In this document: one piece after another, positions 11,567 to 20,727 of the stretch
Layout of the letters: each line of letters begins with the position of its first letter
Position numbering within the stretch: position 1 is the stretch's first letter
Origin: Pseudomonadales bacterium
GTDB lineage: Bacteria > Pseudomonadota > Gammaproteobacteria > Pseudomonadales > Pseudohongiellaceae
Direction: 5' to 3'
NCBI GenBank assembly: GCA_022822865.1
Contig: JAJDYJ010000019.1
Location: forward strand, 1-64,000
Length of the DNA stretch: 64,000 nucleotides
Notes under the pieces: generated by a model
The model's input: the letters and a program-made list of their open reading frames with translations, nothing else
Databases searched by the model: none
What the model was told of the DNA's origin: nothing
Translations under genes and position numbers: made by a program

Positions 11567-12525
11567 AATTCGCCTCCCTGCTCGAGCAACTGGACGGCAC
11601 GACGCTGTCTTCCCTGCAAGAGTTCCTGTCCGGGGAAAGTCTGGGCCGGATCCGTCATGGCGACATCCGCCGCCGCCTCGGGCAGATCGGGCAATTGCCG
11701 CATATTCGTCCTTCCCTGACGGATTTCGACGACAGGGTACTCATCGGCGGCCCCGCCGACTGCGACGAGGCGACGCGCGCGCGACTGCGGAATCAGTTGC
11801 TGGATTTCATTCCCTGGCGCAAGGGTCCGTTCGAGATCTTGGGCATCGACCTCGACAGCGAATGGCGCGCCGACATGAAATGGGCGCGGCTCGACGGGCG
11901 AATCGCTTCCCTTGCAGGGCGCAAGGTGCTTGATGTCGGCTGCGGCAACGGCTATTACTGCTTTCGCATGTTGGGCCGGCAGGCCGCGCAGGTTATCGGC
12001 CTCGAACCGCATATCCCCTACGCCATGCAGTTCTGGGCGCTGAAATCCTTCGTGCCGGATGCGAACTGCTGGGTGCTGCCCATGGCGCTGGAAAAGTTTC
12101 CCGGACGCAGCGGCTATTTCGATACGGCTTTCTCGATGGGGGTGCTGTATCACGTGCGCTCGCCGCTCGATCATCTCGTCGCGTTGCACGACTGCCTGCG
12201 CCCCGGCGGCGAACTCGTGCTGGAAACGCTTTTCGTCGAGGGCGGCGAAGGCTACAGCCTGACGCCGAAGAATCGTTACGCGCAGATGCGCAACGTCTGG
12301 TTCATTCCGTCGATTGCAACACTGGAGCTTTGGCTGGAACGCTGCGGATTCGTCGACTGGAGACTCATCGACCGAAGCATGACCACGCCGGCGGAGCAAC
12401 GCACTACCGAATGGATGCCTTTCGAGTCACTCGTGAATTCGTTGAACAAGGAAGATTCGACCAGGACGATCGAGGGTTATCCCGCCCCGGCGCGGGTGCT
12501 GCTCACCGCCCGGCGGCCGGATTGA
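11563..12525 (+). CDS. cmoB: tRNA U34 carboxymethyltransferase
   Basis: CmoB transfers a carboxymethyl group from carboxy-SAM to 5-hydroxyuridine at tRNA position 34, giving cmo5U. The 320-residue product shows WRKGPFEILGIDLDSEWR, the SAM motif VLDVGCGNGYYCFRML, SMGVLYHVRSPLDHL and the C-terminal TIEGYPAP. The correct start is the ATG at 11563; the track ORF starting at 10771 runs out of frame through cmoA. Confidence 0.95.
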   Translation: MKFASLLEQLDGTTLSSLQEFLSGESLGRIRHGDIRRRLGQIGQLPHIRPSLTDFDDRVLIGGPADCDEATRARLRNQLLDFIPWRKGPFEILGIDLDSEWRADMKWARLDGRIASLAGRKVLDVGCGNGYYCFRMLGRQAAQVIGLEPHIPYAMQFWALKSFVPDANCWVLPMALEKFPGRSGYFDTAFSMGVLYHVRSPLDHLVALHDCLRPGGELVLETLFVEGGEGYSLTPKNRYAQMRNVWFIPSIATLELWLERCGFVDWRLIDRSMTTPAEQRTTEWMPFESLVNSLNKEDSTRTIEGYPAPARVLLTARRPD

Positions 12526-12550
12526 CGGCGCCGCGGCCAGACTGAAAGAA

Positions 12551-12706
12551 CTACTTGATCTTGGCTTCCTTGTAGATCACGTGCTTGCGCACGACCGGAT
12601 CGAACTTGCGGATTTCGATCTTGTCGGGGGTGGTGCGCTTGTTCTTGTCGGTGGTGTAGTAATGGCCGGTGCCGGCGCTGGAAACCAGCTTGATCTTCTC
12701 TCTCAT
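12551..12706 (-). CDS. rpmG: 50S ribosomal protein L33
   Basis: The 51-residue protein is full-length L33: [19 protein letters not shown], then [15 protein letters not shown] and a Lys-rich end. It lacks the paired cysteines of zinc-binding L33 forms. It follows rpmB by 10 bases and converges with cmoB. The track ORF adds a false N terminus from the rpmB region. Confidence 0.95.
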   Translation of the reverse strand: MREKIKLVSSAGTGHYYTTDKNKRTTPDKIEIRKFDPVVRKHVIYKEAKIK

Positions 12707-12716
12707 ACCCGTATTC

Positions 12717-12953
12717 TCAAATTTTGAAACCGCGCCCGCGAATGTCGGCCAACACCTTGTCGATGCCGTTCTTGTCGATGATGCGCATGCCCTTGGTGGA
12801 AACCCGCAACTTGACGAAGCGCTTTTCCGATTCCACCCAGAAGCGGTGGCTCTGGATGTTCGGCAGAAAGCGGCGCTTGGTCTTGTTCTGCGCGTGGGAA
12901 ACATTGTTGCCCACCAACGGCCCTTTGCCGGTAACCATGCAGATTCGCGCCAT
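12717..12953 (-). CDS. rpmB: 50S ribosomal protein L28
   Basis: The 78-residue protein is full-length L28, starting [20 protein letters not shown] and containing [14 protein letters not shown] and [14 protein letters not shown]. It is the first gene of the rpmB-rpmG operon. The ATG at 12953 is set by the family; the longer track ORF runs into the promoter region. Confidence 0.96.
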   Translation of the reverse strand: MARICMVTGKGPLVGNNVSHAQNKTKRRFLPNIQSHRFWVESEKRFVKLRVSTKGMRIIDKNGIDKVLADIRGRGFKI

Positions 12954-13007
12954 CGTACTGACCCCTGTAGTCGCCGGCCGGCGGCCGGCGGTTTCGAAGA
13001 GGCGCGA

Positions 13008-13036
13008 TTTATACCAGAACACCCCCCGCGGAGCAA
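13008..13036 (-). promoter_or_regulatory. Promoter of rpmB-rpmG
   Basis: On the minus strand TTGCTC (13036-13031) and TATAAA (13013-13008) are separated by 17 bases, and the -10 box has an extended TGG before it. The site lies 55 bases upstream of the L28 start, with a GC-rich palindromic stretch (CCGGCCGGCGGCCGG) in the leader. Confidence 0.6.
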
Positions 13037-13125
13037 GCCGGAGCGTGTACTTTCATACCTCGCCCAGCGATTGGCGCAAATCAACCGACTGTGGCATGAC
13101 GCTTGGCGCGAAAAGCCTGACTGAT

Positions 13126-13142
13126 GCACAATTGCATTGTGC
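13126..13142. repeat. Perfect hairpin upstream of the ankyrin gene
   Basis: GCACAAT-TGC-ATTGTGC is a perfect 7-base inverted repeat with a 3-base loop, 40 bases before the ankyrin gene start. It may be an operator or a leader hairpin. No T-run follows. Confidence 0.4.
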
Positions 13143-13181
13143 CTGGATCAGTGTCCGGCCAGGGTGAACGAGGACAATTCG

Positions 13182-14378
13182 GTGACTAAGAAAAAGGTTG
13201 TATATTCATTACTGCTGGCGGGAATTGCCGCAGCCGCATTGATTTTCGTCTATTCCAGACCGCCACTATCGACGGACGGCGGAAACACGGCAGCCATCGA
13301 ATCGCCCGACTACGACTTTTACGATTCGATAGACCTTCGAGAAGCCCCTGAACGAGATATGCAAGTGATTGCCCTGGGATGGTTTTACGCAGTCATTGGA
13401 TTTGTACTGGACCCGTTCACGGCGGACGAATACGACGGAATACTCGACAAAAGGCTGACAGAGGAAGAGTGGGAGCAACGCCGACGAGCGGAGTACAACC
13501 CCCTGGAACAGGGAGCGCGCGCGTATGAGGAGGATTGGCAAGAATTTTTCGCAGGGCTCGGCCTGACCGAGGAGGACGAATCGAGCGTACGAGACATGAT
13601 CGTGGAGCACGAGGCCCACAATCTCGGACTGATCCGCCGTTCTGGATGGGGCGAAATCAGCGGGGAAGAGCAATGGAATCAGCGACGGGATATGGGACAT
13701 TTGCGGCAACGGCTTTCAAGTGTGCTCTCACCGGAGCAGCTGACGGCTTTCTGGGACGAGCATCAGCGCCAGATGGAGACTTTCCGGCGGGAAATGGATC
13801 AGAGTCAAGAGGAACTCGAGGCCGAAGGATACGGAGACGAAACGGTTGTCGGTGCGGCCCTGTCAAATGATCTTGACGCCGTGAGAAGCCTGATCGCCGC
13901 GGGTGCGGATGTGAACGAGACAACCGCAGATGGCGGTAACAGCCCACTTACCTGGGCGGCATTCCACGACAACGCACCGATGGCGCGAGTTTTGATCGAA
14001 GCCGGCGCTGACGTGAACTGGGCTGACGAGATCAGGCAAGGAACCGCTCTGCACGAAGCTGCGTCCTACGGACATGTCGAGGTGATTCGAGTACTGGTTG
14101 AAGCCGGCGCAGATCTGGAGTACTTCCAACCCGGTTACCGATTTACCACTGCGCTGTATCATGCCTCGATGCGCGGCCACACCGATGCCGTACGCGAGTT
14201 GCTGGCGCTGGGCGCCGATGCAACGGGCAGGGCGGGCACTATAGCCCTGGACAATGCCATCGGCTTCTGGGACTTCGAGATGGAGCAAATGCTAATCGAT
14301 GCCGGAGCCGACCAGGACGATTTTCAGATTCTGATCGCGAGAGCCATGCGCGAGGCCGGCCGCATCCTGCGGAATTAG
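13182..14378 (+). CDS. Membrane-anchored ankyrin-repeat protein
   Basis: The product has about 398 residues. A basic N terminus (KKKVVYS) is followed by a hydrophobic helix (LLLAGIAAAALIFVY, residues about 10-24), so it is probably a signal anchor or signal peptide. A glutamate-rich helical region follows (about 60-220, with LSPEQLTAFWDEHQRQME), then four or five ankyrin repeats (VGAALSNDLDAVRSLIAAGA, LIEAGADVN, LHEAASYGHVEVI, LVEAGADLE, LLALGADA). Ankyrin repeats mediate protein binding; the target is unknown. I chose the GTG at 13182 because GAGGA lies seven bases upstream. It sits in an accessory patch between rpmB and radC next to toxin-antitoxin genes, converging with the HicB gene. Confidence 0.75.
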   Translation: MTKKKVVYSLLLAGIAAAALIFVYSRPPLSTDGGNTAAIESPDYDFYDSIDLREAPERDMQVIALGWFYAVIGFVLDPFTADEYDGILDKRLTEEEWEQRRRAEYNPLEQGARAYEEDWQEFFAGLGLTEEDESSVRDMIVEHEAHNLGLIRRSGWGEISGEEQWNQRRDMGHLRQRLSSVLSPEQLTAFWDEHQRQMETFRREMDQSQEELEAEGYGDETVVGAALSNDLDAVRSLIAAGADVNETTADGGNSPLTWAAFHDNAPMARVLIEAGADVNWADEIRQGTALHEAASYGHVEVIRVLVEAGADLEYFQPGYRFTTALYHASMRGHTDAVRELLALGADATGRAGTIALDNAIGFWDFEMEQMLIDAGADQDDFQILIARAMREAGRILRN

Positions 14379-14398
14379 TCCTTAACACTGAATCTCGG

Positions 14399-14611
14399 TC
14401 AGGGCGGATTGACAGGTTCGCCTTCGGGCGGTAGGAGAGGTTCACCCGCTTCCTGGGCCGTTTCTATCCACAATTTCAAGGCTTCCGTAATCTGGCCACG
14501 GGCGGACTCCGGGTCTTCGCCATGAGCCATGCATCCCGAAAGTTTCGGGACTCTGGCGATGAAGGCTTTATCCTCATCGCTCCATCGCAAATTGACTCGG
14601 TACTTAAGCAT
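14399..14611 (-). CDS. Orphan HicB-like antitoxin
   Basis: The 70-residue protein resembles HicB antitoxins of type II systems: it begins with LKYRVNLRWSDEDKAFIARV, then LSGCMAHGEDPESA and a helix GQITEALKLWIETAQEAGE, ending in a Pro-rich tail. HicB binds and blocks the RNase HicA. I see no HicA gene on either side, so it may be orphaned or act with another partner. An AAAGGA lies eight bases before the ATG. Confidence 0.65.
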   Translation of the reverse strand: MLKYRVNLRWSDEDKAFIARVPKLSGCMAHGEDPESARGQITEALKLWIETAQEAGEPLLPPEGEPVNPP

Positions 14612-14714
14612 CGCTTTTTCCTTTCACAAGACCATACTTGGAAACAATGTTCCGCACTTGTCTCACCTGAAAAGGTTTAGCTTTTCCGCCGTCTTTTTGC
14701 AAGTTTACGAGCAA
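14604..14714 (-). CDS. Possible 36-residue small protein between antitoxin genes
   Basis: Downstream of the Xre antitoxin stop, and in its frame, an open frame with a TTG start reads LLVNLQKDGGKAKPFQVRQV and continues to a Lys-rich end, overlapping the HicB start by eight bases. The composition looks protein-like and basic, but there is no strong ribosome site and I recognise no family. It may be a degraded gene end or chance. Confidence 0.2.
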   Translation of the reverse strand: MLVNLQKDGGKAKPFQVRQVRNIVSKYGLVKGKSDA

Positions 14715-14726
14715 ATTTGAAGAGGC

Positions 14727-15032
14727 TCAGGACACCCGTTCCTGAAGAGCGGGGAACTCCTGAGTTTGATTCTCGCTTTCAAGGTACTCGCTTTTCAGAA
14801 CGCACCTGTCTTCCAAGGCATGGAAAATCTTCGCTACGGTATCGAGTCGCAAATTACTGTTCTCCGAAAGCATCTGGGTTACGTTCGCCGGAGTACACCC
14901 AAGCCTTCTCGCCAATTCAGAACGGCTGACTTTCTTCTCATTCATGACTTTCTGGATGCAATACTGCGAATCCGCGACAAATTCCTCAATCGCAAAAATC
15001 AGCGATTCTTCCGCATTTTTTGGTCCAAACAT
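14727..15032 (-). CDS. Xre-family antitoxin with helix-turn-helix
   Basis: The 101-residue protein has a Cro/CI helix-turn-helix (VSRSELARRLGCTPANVTQM, about residues 35-54). The ATG at 15032 is preceded by GGAGGAAAG at ideal spacing, so the longer track start is wrong. It starts 16 bases after a RelE/HigB-like toxin gene, the toxin-first order of HigBA systems. It probably neutralises the toxin and represses the shared promoter at 15472-15501. Confidence 0.75.
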   Translation of the reverse strand: MFGPKNAEESLIFAIEEFVADSQYCIQKVMNEKKVSRSELARRLGCTPANVTQMLSENSNLRLDTVAKIFHALEDRCVLKSEYLESENQTQEFPALQERVS

Positions 15033-15048
15033 CGACTTTCCTCCACGT

Positions 15049-15387
15049 TTACCGTTGACTTGCAAGTTTTCCCAGGTTCGTCGCAGCCCGTTTGAGCTTT
15101 TCCTGGTCGGCGGCAGCTTGTTTCTTGGCAGGTTCGATCTCTGAACAGACAAACCGTCTGGTACTTGGAATCTGCCCTCCATAGACTCGGACTTGACGTG
15201 ACTTGAACGCGAATATCTGCACTTCCTTTCCATCCGCGCCGCCGGTATGAAATCTGCCTTCGGAGCGACATTGCGTTTCAATCAGATTCTGGTTCAACTC
15301 GTTTGAAAAATTTCTCATCCATCTCTCGCAACGGGCCCGATCTCTCGCATCGAGTTTGTCGTATTGCTTCTTGACTCTCGTTGTCAT
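15049..15387 (-). CDS. RelE/HigB-like toxin
   Basis: The predicted protein (about 112 residues) has the compact basic make-up of RelE-superfamily toxins: TTRVKKQYDKLDARDRARCE helix, NLIETQCRSEGRFHTGG, then beta strands VQIFAFKSRQVRVYGGQ and RRFVCSEIEPAKKQ. The track starts at a TTG at 15501, but that TTG is part of a -35 box (TTGACT), so the real start is further in; the ATG at 15387 or the GTG at 15393 are best. It lies directly upstream of the Xre antitoxin. The assignment rests on context and overall pattern, not on a diagnostic motif. Confidence 0.6.
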   Translation of the reverse strand: MTTRVKKQYDKLDARDRARCERWMRNFSNELNQNLIETQCRSEGRFHTGGADGKEVQIFAFKSRQVRVYGGQIPSTRRFVCSEIEPAKKQAAADQEKLKRAATNLGKLASQR

Positions 15388-15471
15388 GTACACATCAAGT
15401 AAAGCTCCGGAAACCACATGTACCAAATGTCCATGATCGCTTTGCCCCGATCCGGCGCCAAGTGAGGATTT

Positions 15472-15501
15472 AATATATAACTTAAAATCCTTGGTAGTCA
15501 A
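15472..15501 (-). promoter_or_regulatory. Promoter of the toxin-antitoxin operon
   Basis: TTGACT (15501-15496) and TATATT (15477-15472), separated by 18 bases in an AT-rich stretch, form a near-consensus sigma70 promoter. It lies 23 bases after the radC stop and about 85 bases before the likely toxin start. Confidence 0.65.
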
Positions 15502-15523
15502 TCGAAGGCTTCCTCGTGGGTTG

Positions 15524-16198
15524 TTACATCAGGCCGCGTTCGGCGAGGGAGACGACCTGGGAACTGCCGACGATGAGGTGGTCGAGGACGCGGACGTCGA
15601 TGGTTTCGAGGGCGACGCGCAATTTGCGCGTGATGGCGATGTCGGCCTGGCTCGGTTCGGCGATTCCCGACGGGTGGTTGTGGGCCAGGATCACCGCCGC
15701 GGCGTTATAGGCCAGGCAGCGTTCCACCACTTCCCGCGGGTAGACCGCGGCGCCGTCGATCGTGCCCTGGAACAGTTCGTCGAGCCGCAATATGTGATGC
15801 TGGTTGGTCAGGAAGATGCAACTGAAGATCTCGCTCTTGCAATAGCGGAAGCGGGCGCGCAGGTATTCCCTGGTAGCCTGGGAACTGCTCAGCACGTCGC
15901 GCTTCTGCACTTCGGCGTACAACTGGCGATGGCCGAGTTCGCGCATCGAGGCCAGGCTCGCGGCCTTGGCGGGGCCGATGCCCGGCACGCGGGATATCTG
16001 CCTGAAGTCGGTCGACAGCAAACCGGCCAGGCCATCGAAGCGGCGCAGCAGGTCTCGCGCCAGGTCGAGCGCCGATTTGCCGTTCCCGCCGCTGCCGAGC
16101 AGCAGCGCCACCAGTTCGGCGTCGCTGAGATTCTTGGCCCCCACTTCGAAGAGTTTTTCCCGCGGCCTTTCGAGCAACGGCCAGTTCTTGATCGTCAT
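15524..16198 (-). CDS. radC: RadC (DUF2466/JAB-domain) protein
   Basis: The 224-residue RadC has an N-terminal helix-hairpin-helix region (ISRVPGIGPAKAASL) and a C-terminal JAB/MPN metallo-domain with HNHPSG and a downstream Asp (SQADIAITRKL). Its exact role is unsettled. It is divergent from coaBC, as in other gammaproteobacteria. GGAGGATACG precedes the ATG. Confidence 0.94.
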   Translation of the reverse strand: MTIKNWPLLERPREKLFEVGAKNLSDAELVALLLGSGGNGKSALDLARDLLRRFDGLAGLLSTDFRQISRVPGIGPAKAASLASMRELGHRQLYAEVQKRDVLSSSQATREYLRARFRYCKSEIFSCIFLTNQHHILRLDELFQGTIDGAAVYPREVVERCLAYNAAAVILAHNHPSGIAEPSQADIAITRKLRVALETIDVRVLDHLIVGSSQVVSLAERGLM

Positions 16199-16361
16199 CG
16201 CGTATCCTCCGTTTGCGAATCAGCATAGAAGGGATTTCGCGGATGGCATTGTTTTGGGCATAAATCGTTGCGGGCAGGTTTCGGGCAAATTGCTTCCGGC
16301 GGGGCTTGCTGCTAGTCTGGCCGTCCTCTCTTTCCATGCCCCCGGGAAGCCGCGCCTGGAT

Positions 16362-17567
16362 ATGCAAACCCTGGTCAACAAGCGCATTCTGCTGGGCATT
16401 ACCGGTGGAATCGCCGCGTACAAGTGCGCCGAATTGTCCCGTTCGTTAACGCGGGCCGGGGCCGAGGTGCGCGTGGTCATGACCCGCGCGGCGCGGGAAT
16501 TCGTCACGCCGCTGACGATGCAGGCCCTGACGGGAAACCGCGTACTGACGGATCTGCTCGATTTCGAAGCCGAGGCGGCCATGGGTCATATCGAACTCGC
16601 GCGCTGGGCCGATCTTGTGCTCGTGGCGCCGGCGAGCGCGGATTTCCTCGCCCGCACCGCCCATGGCCGCGCCGACGATCTGCTTTCCACCTTGATTCTG
16701 GCGACTTCCGCTCCGATCGCCATCGCGCCGGCGATGAACCAGGGCATGTGGTCCGATCCGGGCACGCAGCGGAATCTGGACGAAGTCCGCAGCCGCGGTT
16801 ATCACGTGTTCGGGCCCGCGGAAGGCGATCAGGCCTGTGGCGACGTTGGACCGGGGCGCATGGTCGAACTAGACGATTTGCTCGCTTCCTGCGCGGAACT
16901 GTTCACCGGCGAGCCCCTGGCCGGAAGGCATCTGCTCATAACCGGCGGACCGACCCGGGAAGCGATCGATCCGGTACGCTTCCTGAGCAATCACAGCTCG
17001 GGAAAAATGGCCTATGCCCTGGCTGCCGAAGCCGTGGCCGCCGGCGCCCGCGTGACCCTGGTCAGCGGCCCCGTGGCCTTGCCCACGCCGGATCGCGTAA
17101 CCCGGATCGACGTCACCAGCGCCGAAGACATGCTGGCGGCGACCATGGAGCGCATCGCCGACGCCGACGCGTTCATCGGCGTGGCGGCGGTGGCCGACTA
17201 CCGCCCGGCGAACCGCAAGGGCGGGAAAATAAAGAAAGAAGAAGCGAGCATGAATATCGAACTCGTGCGCAATCCGGACATCATCGGCGAGGTCGCACGC
17301 CTGAATCCGCGGCCGCTGGTGGTCGGCTTCGCGGCGGAAACCGAAGACGTGGCCGTGAACGGCCGGGAAAAGCTCGAGCGCAAGGGGCTCGACCTGCTGT
17401 TCGCCAACAACGCCACGGAAACCTTCAGCAGCGATGAAGTGGCCGCAACCGCCATCAGCGCGGAAGGCGAGGTCGAAATCCCCCGCGCCCGCAAGGAAGC
17501 CGTGGCGAGAAAAATGCTCGAAATGATCGCCGAACGCTTGCCGGCGGGTGAGACCCGATCGGCATAG
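16362..17567 (+). CDS. coaBC: Bifunctional CoaBC
   Basis: CoaBC joins cysteine to 4-phosphopantothenate (CoaB) and decarboxylates the product (CoaC) in CoA synthesis. The 401-residue protein has the CoaC flavin motif GITGGIAAYK, PAMNQGMW and the catalytic-Cys segment ACGDVGPGRM, followed by CoaB motifs ITGGPTREAIDPVR, LSNHSSGKMAYALA and KGGKIKKEE. The start is the ATG at 16362. The stop codon falls inside the first stem-loop of a repeat element (17559-17675). dut, which usually follows, is absent. Confidence 0.96.
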   Translation: MQTLVNKRILLGITGGIAAYKCAELSRSLTRAGAEVRVVMTRAAREFVTPLTMQALTGNRVLTDLLDFEAEAAMGHIELARWADLVLVAPASADFLARTAHGRADDLLSTLILATSAPIAIAPAMNQGMWSDPGTQRNLDEVRSRGYHVFGPAEGDQACGDVGPGRMVELDDLLASCAELFTGEPLAGRHLLITGGPTREAIDPVRFLSNHSSGKMAYALAAEAVAAGARVTLVSGPVALPTPDRVTRIDVTSAEDMLAATMERIADADAFIGVAAVADYRPANRKGGKIKKEEASMNIELVRNPDIIGEVARLNPRPLVVGFAAETEDVAVNGREKLERKGLDLLFANNATETFSSDEVAATAISAEGEVEIPRARKEAVARKMLEMIAERLPAGETRSA

Positions 17568-17675
17568 CCGACAAGAAGCGTAGCTTCTTGAGGGTCGAAC
17601 GGCTCGACAGGATGTCGAGACTGGGGGTAATTGAAGTCGAAGAACTCGCGCCATGGATGGCATGTATGATGCCAA
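17559..17675 (+). repeat. Dispersed hairpin element, copy C (partial)
   Basis: A run of hairpins lies between coaBC and algC: TCGGC-ATA-GCCGA, CAAGAAGC-GTA-GCTTCTTG, CTCGACA-GGA-TGTCGAG and GCCA-TGGA-TGGC. The same order, with different but still complementary stems, occurs in the core of the copy at 24711-24948. Conserved words between the stems are TGAGGGTCGAACG and CTGGGGGT. It lacks the long outer arms of the other two copies. If transcribed it is the coaBC 3-prime end. Confidence 0.8.
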
Positions 17676-17741
17676 TAAAATCCCCATGGAGATTTTGCGA
17701 CTCCGCCTCGATCCGGGCGATAGCAAATTGAAAATCGCCGA

Positions 17742-19139
17742 ATGACTATGCAGTCCACCGCAAAGGCGTCAGTTCCAGCGGAAATCTTTCGCGCCTACGA
17801 TATTCGCGGCATCGCCGGAGAACAGCTCGGCCGCGATCTCGTGCGCCGCATCGGCCAGGCGATCGGCAGCGAAGCGCTCGCGCTTGGCATCGATACGCTG
17901 CTCGCGGCAAGGGACGGCCGGCTTTCTAGCCCGGAACTGTTCGACGCGCTCGGCGCCGGCATCCGCGCTTCCGGCTGCAATGTCGTCAACCTGGGCGTCG
18001 CGCCGACGCCGGTGCTGTATTTCGCCACGCACACGAGCCCTCATGACTCCGGCGTGATGATGACCGCGAGTCATAATCCATCCGATTACAACGGTCTGAA
18101 GCCGGTCTTCCGGCGCACCAGCATGGATTCCGATCAGATCCAGCAGATTCGCCGGCGTGTCGAACAGAACCAATTCTCCCAAGGCGCCGGGCTCATGAGC
18201 GATCTGCACGTATTGGACGACTACTTCTCGACCATCGCCGCCGACGTGCGCCTGCAACGTCCGCTGAAAGTCGTCATCGATTGCGCAAACGCGGTTCCGG
18301 CGGTAGTGGCGCCCGCCTTGTTCGAACGGCTCGGCTGCGAGGTCGTGGCGCTGCATTCGGAACTCGACGGCAACTTCCCCAACCATCACCCCGATCCGAC
18401 AGTGAGCGAGAATCTTGCGCAACTTTGCCGCGAAGTCGTGGCGGGCGAGGCCGATCTCGGCATTGCCTTCGACGGCGACGGCGATCGCCTCGGCATCGTT
18501 GACGAGAACGGAACCATCGTCGAAGCCGAATCGATCCTGCAATTGCTCGCGGAAGACATTCTGCCGCGCTACCCCGGCGCCAACATCGTTTACGACGTCA
18601 AATGCAGTACCCGCCTGCCGCGGCGCATCAGGGAACTGGGCGGCGAACCCTGCATGCGCCGCTCGGGGCATTCCTTCATGAAACTCGCCATGCGGGAAAC
18701 CGGCGCTCCGCTGGGCGGAGAACTGTCGGCGCATATTTTCATCAAGGACCGCTGGTTCGGGTTCGATGACGGCGTCTATGCCGCGGCCCGCATCGCCGAA
18801 CTGCTCGCGGCAAGGCCTGAACCGGCAAGCGTGGCCTTCGGCGCCAGCGTCGAAGGGTGCAGAACCGAGGAATTGCGCCTGTCCGTGCCCGAGGCGCTCA
18901 AATTCCCGCTGATGGACAGAATCATGGATCTGGCGGATTTCGACCGGGCGGAAATTATCAAAATCGACGGGCTGCGCGTAGAATACGCCGACGGCTGGGG
19001 CCTGATCCGGGCCTCGAACACCACGCCGGCCCTGCTTTGCCGCTTCGAAGCGGACTCGCGGGAAAGGCTGGATGCGATTCAGGCGGATTTCCGGGAACTG
19101 ATCCTGCGCGCCGACGATTCGCTGCAGCCGCCGTTTTGA
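17742..19139 (+). CDS. algC: Phosphomannomutase/phosphoglucomutase
   Basis: AlgC interconverts hexose 1- and 6-phosphates for exopolysaccharide, LPS and nucleotide-sugar synthesis. The 465-residue protein has the four-domain alpha-phosphohexomutase hallmarks: RAYDIRG, phosphoserine loop TASHNPSDYNG, metal loop FDGDGDRLG, sugar-binding GGELSAHIF and phosphate-binding RASNTTP. The ATG at 17742 or the one six bases later could serve. It precedes argB by 29 bases. Confidence 0.95.
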   Translation: MTMQSTAKASVPAEIFRAYDIRGIAGEQLGRDLVRRIGQAIGSEALALGIDTLLAARDGRLSSPELFDALGAGIRASGCNVVNLGVAPTPVLYFATHTSPHDSGVMMTASHNPSDYNGLKPVFRRTSMDSDQIQQIRRRVEQNQFSQGAGLMSDLHVLDDYFSTIAADVRLQRPLKVVIDCANAVPAVVAPALFERLGCEVVALHSELDGNFPNHHPDPTVSENLAQLCREVVAGEADLGIAFDGDGDRLGIVDENGTIVEAESILQLLAEDILPRYPGANIVYDVKCSTRLPRRIRELGGEPCMRRSGHSFMKLAMRETGAPLGGELSAHIFIKDRWFGFDDGVYAAARIAELLAARPEPASVAFGASVEGCRTEELRLSVPEALKFPLMDRIMDLADFDRAEIIKIDGLRVEYADGWGLIRASNTTPALLCRFEADSRERLDAIQADFRELILRADDSLQPPF

Positions 19140-19147
19140 ACAACTGA

Positions 19148-20053
<906 letters not shown>

Positions 20054-20065
20054 TTCGAACGGCGT

Positions 20066-20716
20066 TCACCCGGCGCCGTATCGCTCGCGATAGGCCCGCA
20101 CGGCGTCGAGGTGGGAATGCAATTCGCTGCCGTCGTCCGCGCCGAGGTAGTCGATCACGTCCTCGAGATTCACCACGCTGACAACCCGGGTGGAGAACTC
20201 CAGTTCGATCTCGCGGATGGCCGAAGCCGGCCCCGCGCCCCGTTCCTGCCGGTCCATTGCGATCAGTATTCCGGCGAGTTCGGCGCCCCGGCCGCGCACG
20301 ATGTCCACCGCTTCGCGCACCGCGGTGCCGGCGGTGATGACATCGTCGACGAGCAATACCCTTCCCGCGAGTTCGGCGCCGACGAGCGTGCCGCCTTCGC
20401 CATGATCCTTCGCTTCCTTGCGATTGAAGCACCAGGCCGCGTCGAGATCGTGATCCCGGTATAGCGCCATGGCGGTGGCCGCGACGAGTGGAATCCCCTT
20501 GTAGGCCGGACCGAACAACATGTCGAAGGGGAGACGGGAATGCACGATGGCCTGCGCGTAGCTGCCGGCGAGGAAAGAGAGCCGGGCGCCGGTGTTGAAC
20601 AGCCCGGCGTTGAAGAAATACGGGCTGACACGGCCGGATTTCAGCGTGAAACTGCCGAAGCGCAGAATTTCCCGGTCGATGACGAATTCGAGAAACTGGC
20701 GCTGAAAGTCCTGCAT
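20066..20716 (-). CDS. pyrE: Orotate phosphoribosyltransferase
   Basis: PyrE joins orotate to PRPP in UMP synthesis. The 216-residue protein has [29 protein letters not shown], the mobile loop [13 protein letters not shown] and the PRPP motif [13 protein letters not shown]. The start is the ATG at 20716; the long track ORF runs through rph in the wrong frame. It follows rph by 11 bases on the same strand. Confidence 0.97.
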   Translation of the reverse strand: MQDFQRQFLEFVIDREILRFGSFTLKSGRVSPYFFNAGLFNTGARLSFLAGSYAQAIVHSRLPFDMLFGPAYKGIPLVAATAMALYRDHDLDAAWCFNRKEAKDHGEGGTLVGAELAGRVLLVDDVITAGTAVREAVDIVRGRGAELAGILIAMDRQERGAGPASAIREIELEFSTRVVSVVNLEDVIDYLGADDGSELHSHLDAVRAYRERYGAG

Positions 20717-20727
20717 GAGACGACCCG

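Noticed and set aside
10771-12525. 584-residue ORF spanning cmoA and cmoB
   Set aside because: Only the part from 11563 is CmoB; the earlier part is cmoA read in another frame.
12974-12993. GC palindromic run near rpmB as a possible origin or terminator
   Set aside because: It lies between the promoter and the start of L28, so it is leader sequence; no T-run follows.
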